A DNA stretch of 64,000 nucleotides from Caballeronia sp. SL2Y3. GTDB taxonomy: Bacteria > Pseudomonadota > Gammaproteobacteria > Burkholderiales > Burkholderiaceae. The notes under the pieces were generated by a model. That model had not been told where the DNA came from. It saw only the letters and a list, made by a program, of their open reading frames with translations, and made no database searches. Made by a program: the position numbers and the translations under genes. The DNA is taken from positions 611,749 through 675,748 of the forward strand of contig NZ_CP084263.1 of NCBI RefSeq assembly GCF_022879575.1. Direction: 5' to 3'. The first letter of the stretch is position 1. Every line of letters begins with the position of its first letter. Positions 25,193-36,009 of the stretch are shown piece after piece.

Positions 25193-28100
25193 GTGTCAAA
25201 GCCAAAGTCGACGCTCCAGCGAGCGACGGGTTCCCCCACTGCGGTCAAGAGCGGCTTGCGGTTTCCTGTGGTGGGTATCGGCGCGTCGGCCGGCGGCCTC
25301 GAAGCCTTGCAGACGTTCTTCGAGAATGCGCCAAGCAGTATGGACATGGCGTTCGTCGTCGTGGTGCATCTGGCGGCAGAATATGCGAGTCACGTCGACG
25401 ATATTCTCCAGCGCACCACCGGCATGCCGGTACGGCAGGTGACTTCCACGCTGCCGCTCGAAAAAAACCATGTGTACGTGATCGCGCCCGGCAAGCGGCT
25501 GGAGATGTCGGATGGCTGCCTGAGAGCCACCGACCGCGATGCATCCGAGAGCCCGCCGTTCACCATCGACCATTTCTTCCGCACGCTCGCAGACGCACAC
25601 GAGCAGCATGCGATCGGAATCGTGCTCTCCGGCGCGGGATCGGATGGCGCGGCGGGTCTCATCCGCATCAAGGAAGCGGGCGGGATCACGCTAGCGCAGA
25701 CGCCCAGCGATGCCGAGTACGCGGAGATGCCGCAGCACGCCATTGCGACGAGTCACGTCGACATCGTGCTGCCCGCGCCCGAAATGCCGCAACGGTTGAT
25801 CGAACTATCGGCGAACGCCCAGCGCATTCAGTTGGAGAGTCACGAAGTCGCAGAGCCGGCGAACGACCGCACGCGTCGGCTGGCCAACGACCCGGAGCGC
25901 GCGCTGTCCGACATACTGATGCACCTGCGCGTGCGCACGGGGCATGACTTCCGGCTGTACAAGCGCGCCACCGTGCTGCGGCGTATCGAACGGCGCATGC
26001 AGGTCAACGGACAGCGCGATCTGATGGGTTATCGCGACTTCCTGCGCGCGACGCCCGACGAAGCGAACGCCTTGCTCGGCGACATGCTGATCGGCGTGAC
26101 GCAGTTTTTCCGCGACCGCGGCGCGTTCGACTATCTCGAACGCGAGGTCATTTCTACGCTTTTCACCGAAGAGCCGGGCGAGGGCCAGGTGCGCGTCTGG
26201 GTGGCCGGCTGCGCCTCCGGCGAGGAAGCCTATTCCATCTCGCTGCAACTGGCGCAGGCGCGCGACGCGGCGGCCTCGGCCCGATCGATTCAGGTGTTCG
26301 CCACCGACATCGACGAAGCGGCGATCTCGCGTGCGCGCGCCGGCTCGTATCCGCTCACGATCGCGAACGACGTGCCGCCCGCACTATTGCAGCGGTATTT
26401 CGTGCGCCAGTCCGCACACTACGTCATCGCCAAGTCGGTGCGCGAGCGCATCCTGTTCGCCTCGCACAGCCTGCTGCGCGATCCGCCGTTCTCGCACCTC
26501 GATCTGATCTCCTGCCGCAACGTGCTGATCTACCTCGAACGCGCGGTGCAGCGGCAGATTCTCGAACTGTTCCACTTTGCGCTGCGGCCGAACGGCTACC
26601 TGTTCCTCGGCACCGCCGAATCAGCCGATGCCGCCGACGACCTGTTCGTCGTCGTGGACAAGAAATGGCGCATCTACCGGGCGCGCACGGTCGCGCATCG
26701 CGCGAAGCCTCCGGTCGGGTTTCCGCCGCTGTCCCAGCACGAAACCGGCAGCGCCGACGAACGAAGCGTGCCTACCGCGCCGCGGCGGGCACCGGCCAGT
26801 CCCGCGCAGCGCAGCTTTTCGTTCACGGAGTTGCATCAGCGCGCGCTGGAAACGTATGCGTCCCCGAGCGTCATCATCGACCGGGACTCGAACGTGGTGC
26901 ATCTGTCGGACAATGCGGGTCGTTTCCTGCGCCATCCGGGCGGCGAGCTGTCGAGCAACATCATGTCGCTGGTGCTGCCGGACTTGCGTCTGGAACTTCG
27001 CACCGCGATTTTCCGTGCGCTGCAAACCGGCACGAGCGTCGAGGCGCGCCGCGTGAAGTGGGTGCACGAGCCGCGCGCCTCGTGGATCAACATGACGGTG
27101 CGGCCGTTCCACGACAAGGTCGCGAATGCCGGATTCCTGCTTATCGTGTTCGATGAAGTGTCGGCTCGCATGACCGACGAGGAACACGCCGAAGCGGCGG
27201 GTCAGGACCCCGTGCTCGCGCAGCTCGAACAGGAACTGCAGCAGAGCCGCGAGCAACTGGCGACGATCATCGAGCAGTACGAAACGTCGGTCGAGGAACT
27301 GAGGGCGTCGAACGAAGAACTGCAGGCGATCAACGAAGAATTGCGCTCGACCAGCGAAGAACTCGAAAGCAGCAAGGAAGAACTCCAGTCGGTCAACGAA
27401 GAACTCACCACCGCGAACGCGGAATTGCAGGCACGCATCGAAGACACCGCGAAGGCCAACGACGACTTGCACAACATCATCGAGTCGAGCGAGATTGCGA
27501 CGGTGTTCGTCGACAAGGAGATTCGCATCAAGCGCTTCACGCCGAACGCGACGGCGATCTTCAATCTCATCGACAGCGACATTGGCCGGTCGCTCTTTCA
27601 CATCACGCATTCGCTGCGCTACCCGACACTCGCCGACGACGTGCGGCAGTCGTTCCAGTCGTTGCGGCTGACCGAGCGCGAGATTCAGAGCGAGTCGGGC
27701 CGCTGGTATCTGATGCGCCTGTTGCCGTATCGCACGGCCGACGATCATATCGATGGCGCGGTGATCACGCTCATCGACATCACGGACCGGCACCGCGCCG
27801 AAGAGGCGGCGCGCGCGAACGAGCAGAGGCTGCGTCTCGTCGCGCAGTCCACCAAGGACTACGCGATCATCATTCACGACCGCGACGGCTTGATCGTGAG
27901 CTGGAACGCGGGCGCGGAAAGAATCTTCGGGTACGCGGAAGACGAAGTGATCGGCCGGGACATCGACCTGATCTATGAGACGAACGACCGGATGGCGTTC
28001 GTGCCCGCGCACGAGCGGGAAACCGCACTGCGGGAAGGCCGCGCCGACGACGAGCGCTGGCATCGCACGAAGGACGGCCGGCGCATCTATTGCAGCGGCG

Positions 28101-29359
28101 TGGTCACGCCGATCTCAGATGCCTCGTTCAGCGGCTTTGGGAAGATCGTTCGCGATCTGACCGAGCGCAAGCAGCGGGAGGACGCGAGCCGCGAGGCGTT
28201 GGAGCAGGAGCAGCGGGCGCGCGAGCAGGCGCTGAGCGCCAATCAGGTGAAGGACGAGTTCATCGCGGTGCTGTCGCATGAACTGAAGCATCCGCTCAAT
28301 CTGATAGGCGTGAAGTCTGAGATGCTGCCGCGCTTGCCGGAGGTCCGGCACATCGACGCCGTGCGCGAAGCGGCCGTTTCCATCAAGCAGGCGGTGCGCA
28401 GCCAGGCGCAGATCATCGACGATCTGCTCGACTGGTCGCGCATTCAGACGGGCAAGCTCACGCTCGAAGTGCAGCGGGTGGACCTGTCCGCGATCCTGCG
28501 CAGCATTGCGGATGCCTGCGAGGAAGACGCCGGTGCGCGCGGCATCGCGCTCGAAACGCATCTTGCGGAAGGACCGGCGATCGCGCTCGCCGATCCGGTC
28601 CGGTGCGAGCAGATCATCTGGAACCTCGTGTCGAACGCGCTGAAGTTCACCCATGCAGGCGGCCATGTGAAGCTGAATCTGTCGCATGAAGGCCGGATGT
28701 TGCGCATCGACGTCGCCGACGACGGGCAGGGGATCGACGCGTCGATGGTCGAGTATGTATTCGACATGTTCCGGCAGGGACCGCGCGACCGCGTTCGCGG
28801 CGGTCTGGGCATCGGTCTCGCGCTCGTCAAGCAACTGGTCGAGAAGCATGGCGGCAGGGTCGCGGCGGCATCGGAAGGCCACGGCATGGGCACGACGATG
28901 TCGGTATGGCTCCCGGCGGCGGACACCACGCCGCCGGTCAGCGCCATCACGCGAGACAATGCGAGTATCGTCGGGCTGCGCATCCTGCTGGTCGACGACG
29001 ACGAAGATACCGGCGCATCGCTGACTACGCTGCTCGAACTCGAAGGCGCGGTGGTCGAAGCCGCGACGGACGCAGACACGGCATTGCAGATTCTCGGGGA
29101 GAAGCCGATCGACGCAGTCGTGTCGGACATCGACCTGCCTGGCATGAACGGTTACGAGCTGGTGCGCCGGATCCGCGCGAATCCGGGATGGATTGCGCTG
29201 CGCTGCGTTGCGCTCAGTGGACACGACCGGCATGAGGACATCCAGGCCGCGCACGAAGCGGGCTACGACGTGCATCTGGCGAAACCGCTGGATTTCTCGC
29301 AATTGATGGATGGGTTGGGCGTGTTGACGCGCGATCAGGGAAGCCAGGCTACCGGCTAG
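25193..29359 (+). CDS. CheB-CheR-PAS hybrid histidine kinase with receiver
   Basis: A single 1388-residue protein. It contains a CheB methylesterase domain (G-A-S-A-G-G with S32, later LSGAGSDGA), a CheR methyltransferase domain (WVAGCASGEEAYS), a PAS region, a long coiled coil (about 675-765, repeated NEEL units), two further PAS domains, a HisKA/HATPase kinase (phospho-His in SHELKHPLN near 1029; NLVSNALKFTHAGG) and a C-terminal receiver (D near 1310 in VVSDIDLPG; Lys in HLAKPLD). No transmembrane helix is seen, so it is cytoplasmic. GTG 25193 follows a strong GAGGAGAGG. Such proteins link methylation-type enzymes to phosphorelay; no chemoreceptor is encoded nearby. Confidence 0.9.
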   Translation: MSKPKSTLQRATGSPTAVKSGLRFPVVGIGASAGGLEALQTFFENAPSSMDMAFVVVVHLAAEYASHVDDILQRTTGMPVRQVTSTLPLEKNHVYVIAPGKRLEMSDGCLRATDRDASESPPFTIDHFFRTLADAHEQHAIGIVLSGAGSDGAAGLIRIKEAGGITLAQTPSDAEYAEMPQHAIATSHVDIVLPAPEMPQRLIELSANAQRIQLESHEVAEPANDRTRRLANDPERALSDILMHLRVRTGHDFRLYKRATVLRRIERRMQVNGQRDLMGYRDFLRATPDEANALLGDMLIGVTQFFRDRGAFDYLEREVISTLFTEEPGEGQVRVWVAGCASGEEAYSISLQLAQARDAAASARSIQVFATDIDEAAISRARAGSYPLTIANDVPPALLQRYFVRQSAHYVIAKSVRERILFASHSLLRDPPFSHLDLISCRNVLIYLERAVQRQILELFHFALRPNGYLFLGTAESADAADDLFVVVDKKWRIYRARTVAHRAKPPVGFPPLSQHETGSADERSVPTAPRRAPASPAQRSFSFTELHQRALETYASPSVIIDRDSNVVHLSDNAGRFLRHPGGELSSNIMSLVLPDLRLELRTAIFRALQTGTSVEARRVKWVHEPRASWINMTVRPFHDKVANAGFLLIVFDEVSARMTDEEHAEAAGQDPVLAQLEQELQQSREQLATIIEQYETSVEELRASNEELQAINEELRSTSEELESSKEELQSVNEELTTANAELQARIEDTAKANDDLHNIIESSEIATVFVDKEIRIKRFTPNATAIFNLIDSDIGRSLFHITHSLRYPTLADDVRQSFQSLRLTEREIQSESGRWYLMRLLPYRTADDHIDGAVITLIDITDRHRAEEAARANEQRLRLVAQSTKDYAIIIHDRDGLIVSWNAGAERIFGYAEDEVIGRDIDLIYETNDRMAFVPAHERETALREGRADDERWHRTKDGRRIYCSGVVTPISDASFSGFGKIVRDLTERKQREDASREALEQEQRAREQALSANQVKDEFIAVLSHELKHPLNLIGVKSEMLPRLPEVRHIDAVREAAVSIKQAVRSQAQIIDDLLDWSRIQTGKLTLEVQRVDLSAILRSIADACEEDAGARGIALETHLAEGPAIALADPVRCEQIIWNLVSNALKFTHAGGHVKLNLSHEGRMLRIDVADDGQGIDASMVEYVFDMFRQGPRDRVRGGLGIGLALVKQLVEKHGGRVAAASEGHGMGTTMSVWLPAADTTPPVSAITRDNASIVGLRILLVDDDEDTGASLTTLLELEGAVVEAATDADTALQILGEKPIDAVVSDIDLPGMNGYELVRRIRANPGWIALRCVALSGHDRHEDIQAAHEAGYDVHLAKPLDFSQLMDGLGVLTRDQGSQATG

Positions 29360-29511
29360 GCATCAGCGCGTCGCCTGGACATGCAGCGATCTTCGGCGTG
29401 AGTGTGAGGGGGCGCGTGGCAGCATTGAATCGTAGGACACCGGACCGACGTCGCGACGGGTACGAACAAGGGCTGGCGCAAATAATGCGGCCTACATGAG
29501 TTGGAGGCCCT

Positions 29512-30501
29512 ATGGATCATCGAGATATTGTTGTCATTGCGGCATCTCGCGGCGGACTTCCGGTCCTCAAGATGCTCGTGGCACAGTTGCCTGCGGACCT
29601 GGACGCCACGCTTTGCATCGTGCTGCACATCGGCAGACATCCGAGCGTCCTGCCGGAGCTGCTCTCCCACTGGGGCCCTCATACGGCGACGCATCCGAAG
29701 CACAAAGAAGTGCTACAGCGTGGCAGGATTTACGTGGCGCCACCCGACCGTCACATGGTCTTACGCGACGGCATGCTGTGCCTGCTCGACACCGCGACAG
29801 AGAACTTCGCACGGCCCGCCGCCGATCCGCTGTTCAGATCGGCAGCCGTCGAATACGGAAGCCGCGTGGTGGGCGTCGTGCTCAGTGGCGACCTGGACGA
29901 CGGCGCCGCGGGCCTCGCCTCCGTTCGAGCGCGGGGCGGTTACGGCGTGGTTCAGCATCCGGATGACTGCGAGGCCCCGTCGATGCCGCGCAGCGCGATA
30001 GCGGCCGGAGGCGCGGATGTCATCGCGAAGCTGGACGACCTCCCGGCGGTCCTTCTTGCGGCCGTCAAGGGGGCAAAGCGGCGGAAGGAGCATTCCATGA
30101 CTAATCGGCCCGACCTCGACCGCGAGGCACAGATTGCTGAGAGCGGGCTCGTCGAACCGCAGGTGCTCGATGAGATCGGACAGCGTTCGGCGCTCACCTG
30201 TCCCAGCTGCAACGGCGCCCTTTGGCGGCGGAACGACGACCGGCCGCTACGCTACCGATGCCATACCGGCCATGCATACTCCGTGCTGTCGCTGGAAGAA
30301 GCCACCGCGCAAACCGCCGATAACGCGATCTGGAGCGCGCTGCGCGCAGTGCACGAGCGCCTCATTTTCGCGCGCGAGCGGCAGCAGTGGGCAGAGCGCG
30401 CGGGCAGTGACGCGGACGTGGCGGTGGAACAGGCGCGCATCGACGAGAACGAGAAATTGGCGGAACTTTTGCGCGCCGCAGCCGGCGTTCGGGAGCCTTA
30501 A
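29512..30501 (+). CDS. Stand-alone CheB-like methylesterase with C-terminal zinc-finger-like segment
   Basis: The 329-residue protein has a CheB catalytic domain without an N-terminal receiver: Ser in IAASRGGLP, His in IVLHIGRH and Asp in VLSGDLDDGA. After about residue 195 comes a linker and a C-terminal part with CPSCNGALWR and YRCHTGHAYS, which looks like a Cys/His metal site, then a helical tail. I know this CheB-plus-C/H-tail arrangement from other proteobacteria. Its start has GGAGG. It follows the CheB-CheR kinase by 152 bases and probably belongs to the same pathway. Confidence 0.82.
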   Translation: MDHRDIVVIAASRGGLPVLKMLVAQLPADLDATLCIVLHIGRHPSVLPELLSHWGPHTATHPKHKEVLQRGRIYVAPPDRHMVLRDGMLCLLDTATENFARPAADPLFRSAAVEYGSRVVGVVLSGDLDDGAAGLASVRARGGYGVVQHPDDCEAPSMPRSAIAAGGADVIAKLDDLPAVLLAAVKGAKRRKEHSMTNRPDLDREAQIAESGLVEPQVLDEIGQRSALTCPSCNGALWRRNDDRPLRYRCHTGHAYSVLSLEEATAQTADNAIWSALRAVHERLIFARERQQWAERAGSDADVAVEQARIDENEKLAELLRAAAGVREP

Positions 30502-30673
30502 TGGGCTATAGCGAGCCGCGAACACGACCGTCGTATCATCGATGCACTTGGGCCTGGCGCTGACTCGTGCGCATCATTTTCTTGCTGCGCTCCTGAGATG
30601 CGTCAATCTACCGCCATCGGCTGCTGCATAGCGCGCGACTACACGGTTCGCCACGCCATACAGAGGGTGCGCC

Positions 30674-32230
30674 ATGAAACTCGGCAAGTGGATCACGGTT
30701 GCGCTCATGCTGTTGATGACGGCATGTGCAAGCCTTCCGCCGCAGGCCGCACGCGAGCCAACACACGCCTTGACCGACACCGCGAGCACGCGGCTCGGCA
30801 GCGCCTTCGCGGCGAGCGAGGCCGCGCATCCCGGTGACAACGCGTTCCACCTGCTGTCGGACGGCATGGACGCGCTCATCGCACGCGTGATCCTGAGCGA
30901 GACCGCCGATCGCACGCTCGATCTCCAGTACTACATCTGGCACGCGGACCTCACGGGCCGCGAGATGGCCGCGTCCATCCTGCGCGCGGCCGATCGCGGC
31001 GTGCGCGTGCGTCTTCTCCTCGACGATCTCGGCACGAACGCCGACGATCAGTTTCTGCTTGCGCTCGCATCGCATCCGAACGTGCAGGTGCGTCTCTTCA
31101 ATCCCGTGGCGAATCGCACGTTCAAGAGACTCGGCTCGGCAGCGGAGTTCTTTCGCGTGAATCGCCGCATGCATAACAAGGCGCTCATCGCGGACAATCA
31201 GGCGGCGATTCTCGGCGGACGCAATATCGGCGACGAGTACTTCGGCGCATCGAGCACGGTCGCGTTCGGCGATCTCGATGTGCTCGTGCATGGTCCCGTC
31301 GTGCGCGAAGTGTCGAGTGCGTTCGATCTGTACTGGAATTCGGATGCGGCCTATCCGATCGAAAATCTCATGCGACGTCATGCCGACGCCGACACGCTAG
31401 CGGCCTATCGCGAGAAGCTCGATGCTTATCTTTTGTCGGAAGAGCATTCGCCTTATGTGGCGAACGTGCGCGAGCGTCTCGCGACTGTCATTCAACAGCG
31501 CGACACCTCGTTCTCATGGGGCAAGGCGACGCTGCTCTACGACGATCCCGCGAAGATCACGCGCGCGCCCGGCGATGCCGAAGGCCATCTGATCTCGCAG
31601 TTCAAGGCTCTGAAGCTGCATCCCGAGAAGGACATGCTGATCGTGTCGCCTTATTTCGTGCCGCGCGAAGAGGGCGTGCGCTGGCTTCGGTCGATGACGT
31701 CGCGGGGCGTGCGCGTGACCGTCCTCACCAATTCCCTCGCGGCCACGGATGTCGCGGCGGTGCACGCCGGGTATCGACGCTATCGCAAGGAGATGCTCGA
31801 AGCGGGCGTGCGGTTGTATGAGCTGAAGCCGGTCGCATCGACCGACAAGCACGAAAGTACGAAGAAATCGACATTCGGTTCGTCGAAGGCGTCGCTGCAT
31901 GCGAAGACCTATGTGTTCGACCGCACGCGCATCTTTATCGGTTCCATGAACCTCGACCCGCGCTCCATCGAGCTGAATACGGAGATCGGCGTCTATTGCG
32001 AAAGCGCGGCGGCGGCCGAACAGGTGGCGGACGGTATCGGCACGAATATCGATCGCATCGCGTGGCGTGTCGAGCTACAGGACGACGGCAACGGTGGCAC
32101 GCAGATGGTATGGATCGACAAGGACGCCGACGGCAAAACGACGCTGCTCGACAGCGAGCCGGGCGTGTCGGCGCTCAAGCGCGCGGGCGTCTGGATGCTC
32201 GGTATTCTGCCGATAGAATCGCAACTGTGA
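30674..32230 (+). CDS. Phospholipase D family lipoprotein (cardiolipin-synthase ClsC-like)
   Basis: The 518-residue protein has a lipobox (LLMTACAS), so it is probably membrane-anchored on the periplasmic side, and two HKD motifs: H167 in HNKALIADNQAAILGGRN and H409 in HAKTYVFDRTRIFIGSMN. Both are complete (H-x-K-x4-D, followed by G-G/G-S and N). This architecture matches ClsC-type cardiolipin synthases and related phosphatidyltransferases. ATG 30674 is followed by a normal signal peptide. No partner such as YmdB is adjacent. Confidence 0.85.
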   Translation: MKLGKWITVALMLLMTACASLPPQAAREPTHALTDTASTRLGSAFAASEAAHPGDNAFHLLSDGMDALIARVILSETADRTLDLQYYIWHADLTGREMAASILRAADRGVRVRLLLDDLGTNADDQFLLALASHPNVQVRLFNPVANRTFKRLGSAAEFFRVNRRMHNKALIADNQAAILGGRNIGDEYFGASSTVAFGDLDVLVHGPVVREVSSAFDLYWNSDAAYPIENLMRRHADADTLAAYREKLDAYLLSEEHSPYVANVRERLATVIQQRDTSFSWGKATLLYDDPAKITRAPGDAEGHLISQFKALKLHPEKDMLIVSPYFVPREEGVRWLRSMTSRGVRVTVLTNSLAATDVAAVHAGYRRYRKEMLEAGVRLYELKPVASTDKHESTKKSTFGSSKASLHAKTYVFDRTRIFIGSMNLDPRSIELNTEIGVYCESAAAAEQVADGIGTNIDRIAWRVELQDDGNGGTQMVWIDKDADGKTTLLDSEPGVSALKRAGVWMLGILPIESQL

Positions 32231-32323
32231 TTCACCGCGAACGACGTCCCGCGCGATGCAACGTTGCGCGCATGACATGCGGATGGTATCTATGCAATGT
32301 GGCATGTTCGCGAGAGGCATCGG

Positions 32324-33367
32324 ATGAGTGCGTTCGGCTGGCTATTTGAGCGTATCGAGCGTCTCGGCCGCTCGCGTAGCGATGCCAATTCCACCGAGGA
32401 CATTCGCGAGGCGCTCGATCGCATCGCAGGAATCGCGCCGCAAGTGCGCCTCGCGAATCGCTATGAGTCGCGGCTCGGGCCGCTCGTTCGCGGGGCGCTC
32501 CGTTATGCGCGCGAGCTCGTCGACGCGCTTCCCCCGCCGCGCGATGCGACGCCTTCCGCCTGGGCCGACGACGCCTATCTGCGCGCGATGTTCGCGACCT
32601 CGGAAGACATCACGAGCGTCATCGGGCAGTCGCACGATCTGCGCACCTGGTTCGACGCGCATTACGCGGCGGAGCACGCCTATGCCGTGCTGAGTAGTCG
32701 CCTGGTCGAGCGGCACGTGCTCGGCGTGGCCGATGAGGCCGGCGTGGTGCGCTCGGACGTGCCGCGCGTCGCCGTGAGCTTCGACGACAAGCGCATGCGC
32801 ATTTGCGACGAGACCGAAGCGGCGCTGAGGGATGACATCGTGCTGCGGGTCATCGAGCAACTGGCTCTGGAAGCCACGTCGCGCATCTCGGCGCACGAGG
32901 CGCAACGCGAGGCGTTGAAGGAGACGCGCGCACTGCTCGCCGCGCGAATGCAGATGCTCGGACGGCGTGGCGCGGGCATGTCGGGCATGAGCGGCGCGTC
33001 GCCTGCATACGGGAATGCATCGACGGACCTCACGCGACTGGGGCGCGAGATCGCCGAAAACGAGGCCGCGCTCGCATCGCTCGGTTCGCGCGCGGAAGGC
33101 GTGGAACAGCAGCTTGGCGCGCTCGCGGACGTGCTCGGCGATCCTGCCGCGCTCATACGCGTGGATCGCAAGACGCTGCGCCTGAACCGCATGAACCTCG
33201 TCGTCGAAGCGCGCAGCGATGAGCGAGCCGCTGAACTCACGCTCCATCTCGCGCATTTGCCGGTGCAGCCTCCCGAGATCCGCGCGGTGCAGCTAGTGCG
33301 CGTCGCGCGGCGAGACATGCCGGCTGCGGACGGCGCGCTCGACGATGCGGCGCGGTGGCTGATCTAA
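32324..33367 (+). CDS. Conserved-looking protein of unknown function, 347 residues
   Basis: I do not recognise the family. The protein is soluble by appearance, rich in Arg/Ala/Glu, with two helical coiled-coil-like segments (around residues 195-220 and 235-275) separated by a glycine-rich loop (RRGAGMSGMSGAS). ATG 32324 is preceded by GAGAGG; a longer frame from 32297 is less likely. It follows the phospholipase D gene by 93 bases on the same strand and may be co-transcribed with it. Confidence 0.6.
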   Translation: MSAFGWLFERIERLGRSRSDANSTEDIREALDRIAGIAPQVRLANRYESRLGPLVRGALRYARELVDALPPPRDATPSAWADDAYLRAMFATSEDITSVIGQSHDLRTWFDAHYAAEHAYAVLSSRLVERHVLGVADEAGVVRSDVPRVAVSFDDKRMRICDETEAALRDDIVLRVIEQLALEATSRISAHEAQREALKETRALLAARMQMLGRRGAGMSGMSGASPAYGNASTDLTRLGREIAENEAALASLGSRAEGVEQQLGALADVLGDPAALIRVDRKTLRLNRMNLVVEARSDERAAELTLHLAHLPVQPPEIRAVQLVRVARRDMPAADGALDDAARWLI

Positions 33368-33402
33368 ATGCGCCTCGGAACGCGCCGCGACTGAGCCTGC
33401 AA

Positions 33403-35799
33403 TCAATAAGGCCACGTCCATTCGGTGATCTCGTCCGGATCCGTGCCATGCGTATGCGCGTAATCCAGGTGGCGAATGACCGCGTTCTTCATGTCCTCTC
33501 TCAAATGCGCAGTGCTTCCGCGCAGGCGAGGCACGCGGTCGATCACGTCGATCACGAGATTGAAGCGGTCCACCTGATTGAGTATCGCGAGTTCCAGCGG
33601 CGTATTGATGTTGCCCTTCTCCTTGTAGCCGCGCACATGCAGATTCTCGTGATTGCGGAACTTGTACGCCAGCTTGTGGATGAGCCACGGGTAGCCGTGA
33701 AAGTTGAAGATCACGGGCTTGTCCAGCGTGAACAGGCTTTCGAAGTTCCGCACGCTCGATCCGTGCGGATGTTCGGTATTGGGCTGCATCTTGAAGAGAT
33801 CGACCACATTCACGAAGCGCAACTTCAGTTCCGGCAGATATTCACGCAGGATGGCCGTGGCTGCGAGCGCTTCCTGCGTCGCGACGTCGCCGCACGACGC
33901 CATGACGACATCGGGCTCTTCGTTTTCGTCGTTGCTCGCGCGCCGCCAGACGCCCATGCCCTTCGCGCAATGCACGATGGCTTCGTCGATCGTCATGAAC
34001 TGCAAGTGCTTCTGCTTGTCCGCGACGATCACATTGATGCAATCGGTCGATCGCAGGCACTGATCGGCCACGACGAGAAGCGTATTGGCATCGGGCGGCA
34101 GATAGACGCGCGTGACGGACGGACTCTTGTTCGTCACGAGGTCGATGAACCCCGGGTCCTGATGCGAGAAGCCGTTGTGATCTTGGCGCCAGACCGTGGA
34201 TGACAGCAGGATGGTCTCCGACGAAACGGACGCTCGCCACGGCACATGGTTCTTGCAGATGTCGAGCCATTTCGCGTGCTGATTGAACATCGAATCCACG
34301 ACATGCGCGAAAGCCTCATACGTATGGAAGAAGCCGTGACGTCCGGTCAGCAGGTAGCCTTCGAGCCAGCCGAGCAAGGTGTGCTCCGAAAGCATCTCCA
34401 TGACGCGGCCGTCGCGCGAGAGTTCGCCGCCGTCTTCGTCCTCGGGAAGCATGTCGGCCATCCAGACCTTCTTGCTTGCCTGATAAACCGCTTGTAGCCG
34501 GTTGGAGGCCGTTTCATCGGGACCGAACACGCGGAACGTGTCCATGTTGGCGCGCATTATGTCGCGCAGAAATTCCCCCAGCGGGCGGGTGTTTTCATGC
34601 TGGACGGTCCCCGCCTGGCCCACATCGACCGCATAGTCGCGGAAGTCGGGGAGCTTGAGCTGCTTGCGCAGCACGCCGCCGTTTGCATGAGGATTCGCGC
34701 TCATGCGCCGCGTTCCAACCGGCGCAAGCGCGCGGATTTCTTCGCGCAGCCGGCCGTTCGCGTCGAAGAGTGTTTCCGGCTCGTAGCTCTGCATCCAGCG
34801 TTCGAGCACCGCGAGATTCGCGGGGTTCGTATGCACGTCCGAGAACGGCACCTGATGCGAACGCCACGAGCCCTCGACCTTGTGACCGTTGATCTCCTTC
34901 GGTCCGGTCCAGCCCTTAGGCGTGCGCAGCACGATCATCGGCCAACGCGGGCGTTCCACGCCCTTGCCTGCGCGACTGTTCTCCCATATCGCGCGAATGT
35001 CGGCGGTGACGCGATCGAGTGTCTCGGCCATCTTCCGGTGCATCTGCGCGTGGTCCGATCCTTCGACGAAATACGGCGTGTAGCCGTAGCCGACGAAGAG
35101 CGCCTCCAGTTCCTGATGGCTGATGCGCGCGAGGATCGTCGGGTTCGCGATCTTGTAGCCGTTGAGATTGAGGATGGGCAGCACCGCGCCGTCGCGTGCG
35201 GGATTGATGAACTTGTTCGAATGCCATGCGGTCGCGAGCGGTCCGGTCTCCGCTTCGCCATCGCCCACGACGCACGCGACGATGAGCCCGGGATTGTCCA
35301 GCACCGCGCCGTACGCATGCGACAGGCTATAACCCAGTTCGCCGCCTTCATGGATGGACCCCGGCGTTTCCGGCGTCACGTGCGAGCCGATATGGCCGGG
35401 AAACGAGAACTGCTTGAAGAACTTCTGCAAGCCTTCGATATCCTCGCTCTTGTCGGGATAGACCTCCGAGTAGGTGCCTTCGAGATAAGCGGGGCCGAGC
35501 ACGCCGGGCGCGCCGTGTCCGGGACCGGCCATGAAAACGACATCGAGGTCGTCGCGCTTGATCACGCGGTTCAGATGCGCCCAGACGAACGAAAGCGCAG
35601 GGCTCGCGCCCCAGTGTCCGAGCAGCCGGTGCTTGACGTGCTCCGCTTTGAGCGGCTCGCGCAGCAGCGGGTTATCCGCGAGAAAGATCATGCCCGCCGA
35701 TAAGTAATTGCACGCGCGCCACCATGCATCGATGAGCCGTAGTTCGTCGTCTTCTATCGTACTTCCTTCAGACGGATGGGCGCTGGAACGATCGTTCAT
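33403..35799 (-). CDS. xfp: Phosphoketolase (xylulose-5-P/fructose-6-P type)
   Basis: The 798-residue length matches the family. Family landmarks are present: an N-terminal region with [28 protein letters not shown], the thiamine-diphosphate motif [19 protein letters not shown], the phosphate-binding region [19 protein letters not shown] and the C-terminal [17 protein letters not shown]. It splits xylulose-5-phosphate (or fructose-6-phosphate) to acetyl-phosphate and an aldose phosphate, allowing ATP formation without respiration. ATG 35799 follows AAAGGAGA; the frame is open to 36009. It lies outside the clear FNR-box block, but its product fits oxygen-limited metabolism. Confidence 0.95.
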   Translation of the reverse strand: MNDRSSAHPSEGSTIEDDELRLIDAWWRACNYLSAGMIFLADNPLLREPLKAEHVKHRLLGHWGASPALSFVWAHLNRVIKRDDLDVVFMAGPGHGAPGVLGPAYLEGTYSEVYPDKSEDIEGLQKFFKQFSFPGHIGSHVTPETPGSIHEGGELGYSLSHAYGAVLDNPGLIVACVVGDGEAETGPLATAWHSNKFINPARDGAVLPILNLNGYKIANPTILARISHQELEALFVGYGYTPYFVEGSDHAQMHRKMAETLDRVTADIRAIWENSRAGKGVERPRWPMIVLRTPKGWTGPKEINGHKVEGSWRSHQVPFSDVHTNPANLAVLERWMQSYEPETLFDANGRLREEIRALAPVGTRRMSANPHANGGVLRKQLKLPDFRDYAVDVGQAGTVQHENTRPLGEFLRDIMRANMDTFRVFGPDETASNRLQAVYQASKKVWMADMLPEDEDGGELSRDGRVMEMLSEHTLLGWLEGYLLTGRHGFFHTYEAFAHVVDSMFNQHAKWLDICKNHVPWRASVSSETILLSSTVWRQDHNGFSHQDPGFIDLVTNKSPSVTRVYLPPDANTLLVVADQCLRSTDCINVIVADKQKHLQFMTIDEAIVHCAKGMGVWRRASNDENEEPDVVMASCGDVATQEALAATAILREYLPELKLRFVNVVDLFKMQPNTEHPHGSSVRNFESLFTLDKPVIFNFHGYPWLIHKLAYKFRNHENLHVRGYKEKGNINTPLELAILNQVDRFNLVIDVIDRVPRLRGSTAHLREDMKNAVIRHLDYAHTHGTDPDEITEWTWPY

Positions 35800-35829
35800 C
35801 GACGTCTCCTTTAATGAGGGCGCATGGGA

Positions 35830-35844
35830 ACGCACGTCGTGCGT
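35830..35844. promoter_or_regulatory. Palindrome upstream of phosphoketolase gene
   Basis: ACGCACG-T-CGTGCGT is a perfect 7-bp inverted repeat with a single central base, 31 bases before the phosphoketolase start codon. Its symmetry and position suggest a repressor operator. No regulator is known to match it. Confidence 0.4.
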
Positions 35845-36009
35845 TGTCACGGGGCGTCGCGCTGCGCGAGATTCGCTAAGTCGGTAGGTGCGCTTTGTTG
35901 TGCTCGTTCTTGTGCGCCTTATCGATTCGATATCATGCGATGCCGCGCTGTTCAAGATTCGAGGCGCGCGATCTCCACGATGTTTGATCTGACTGCGCAA
36001 AGAGCGCAA

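Noticed and set aside
26621..28063. Minus-strand frame of 480 codons opposite the CheB-CheR kinase
   Set aside because: It lies wholly behind conserved kinase domains and has no family character.
35975..36000. FNR half-site upstream of the phosphoketolase
   Set aside because: TTTGATCTGACTGC lacks the ATCAA half.
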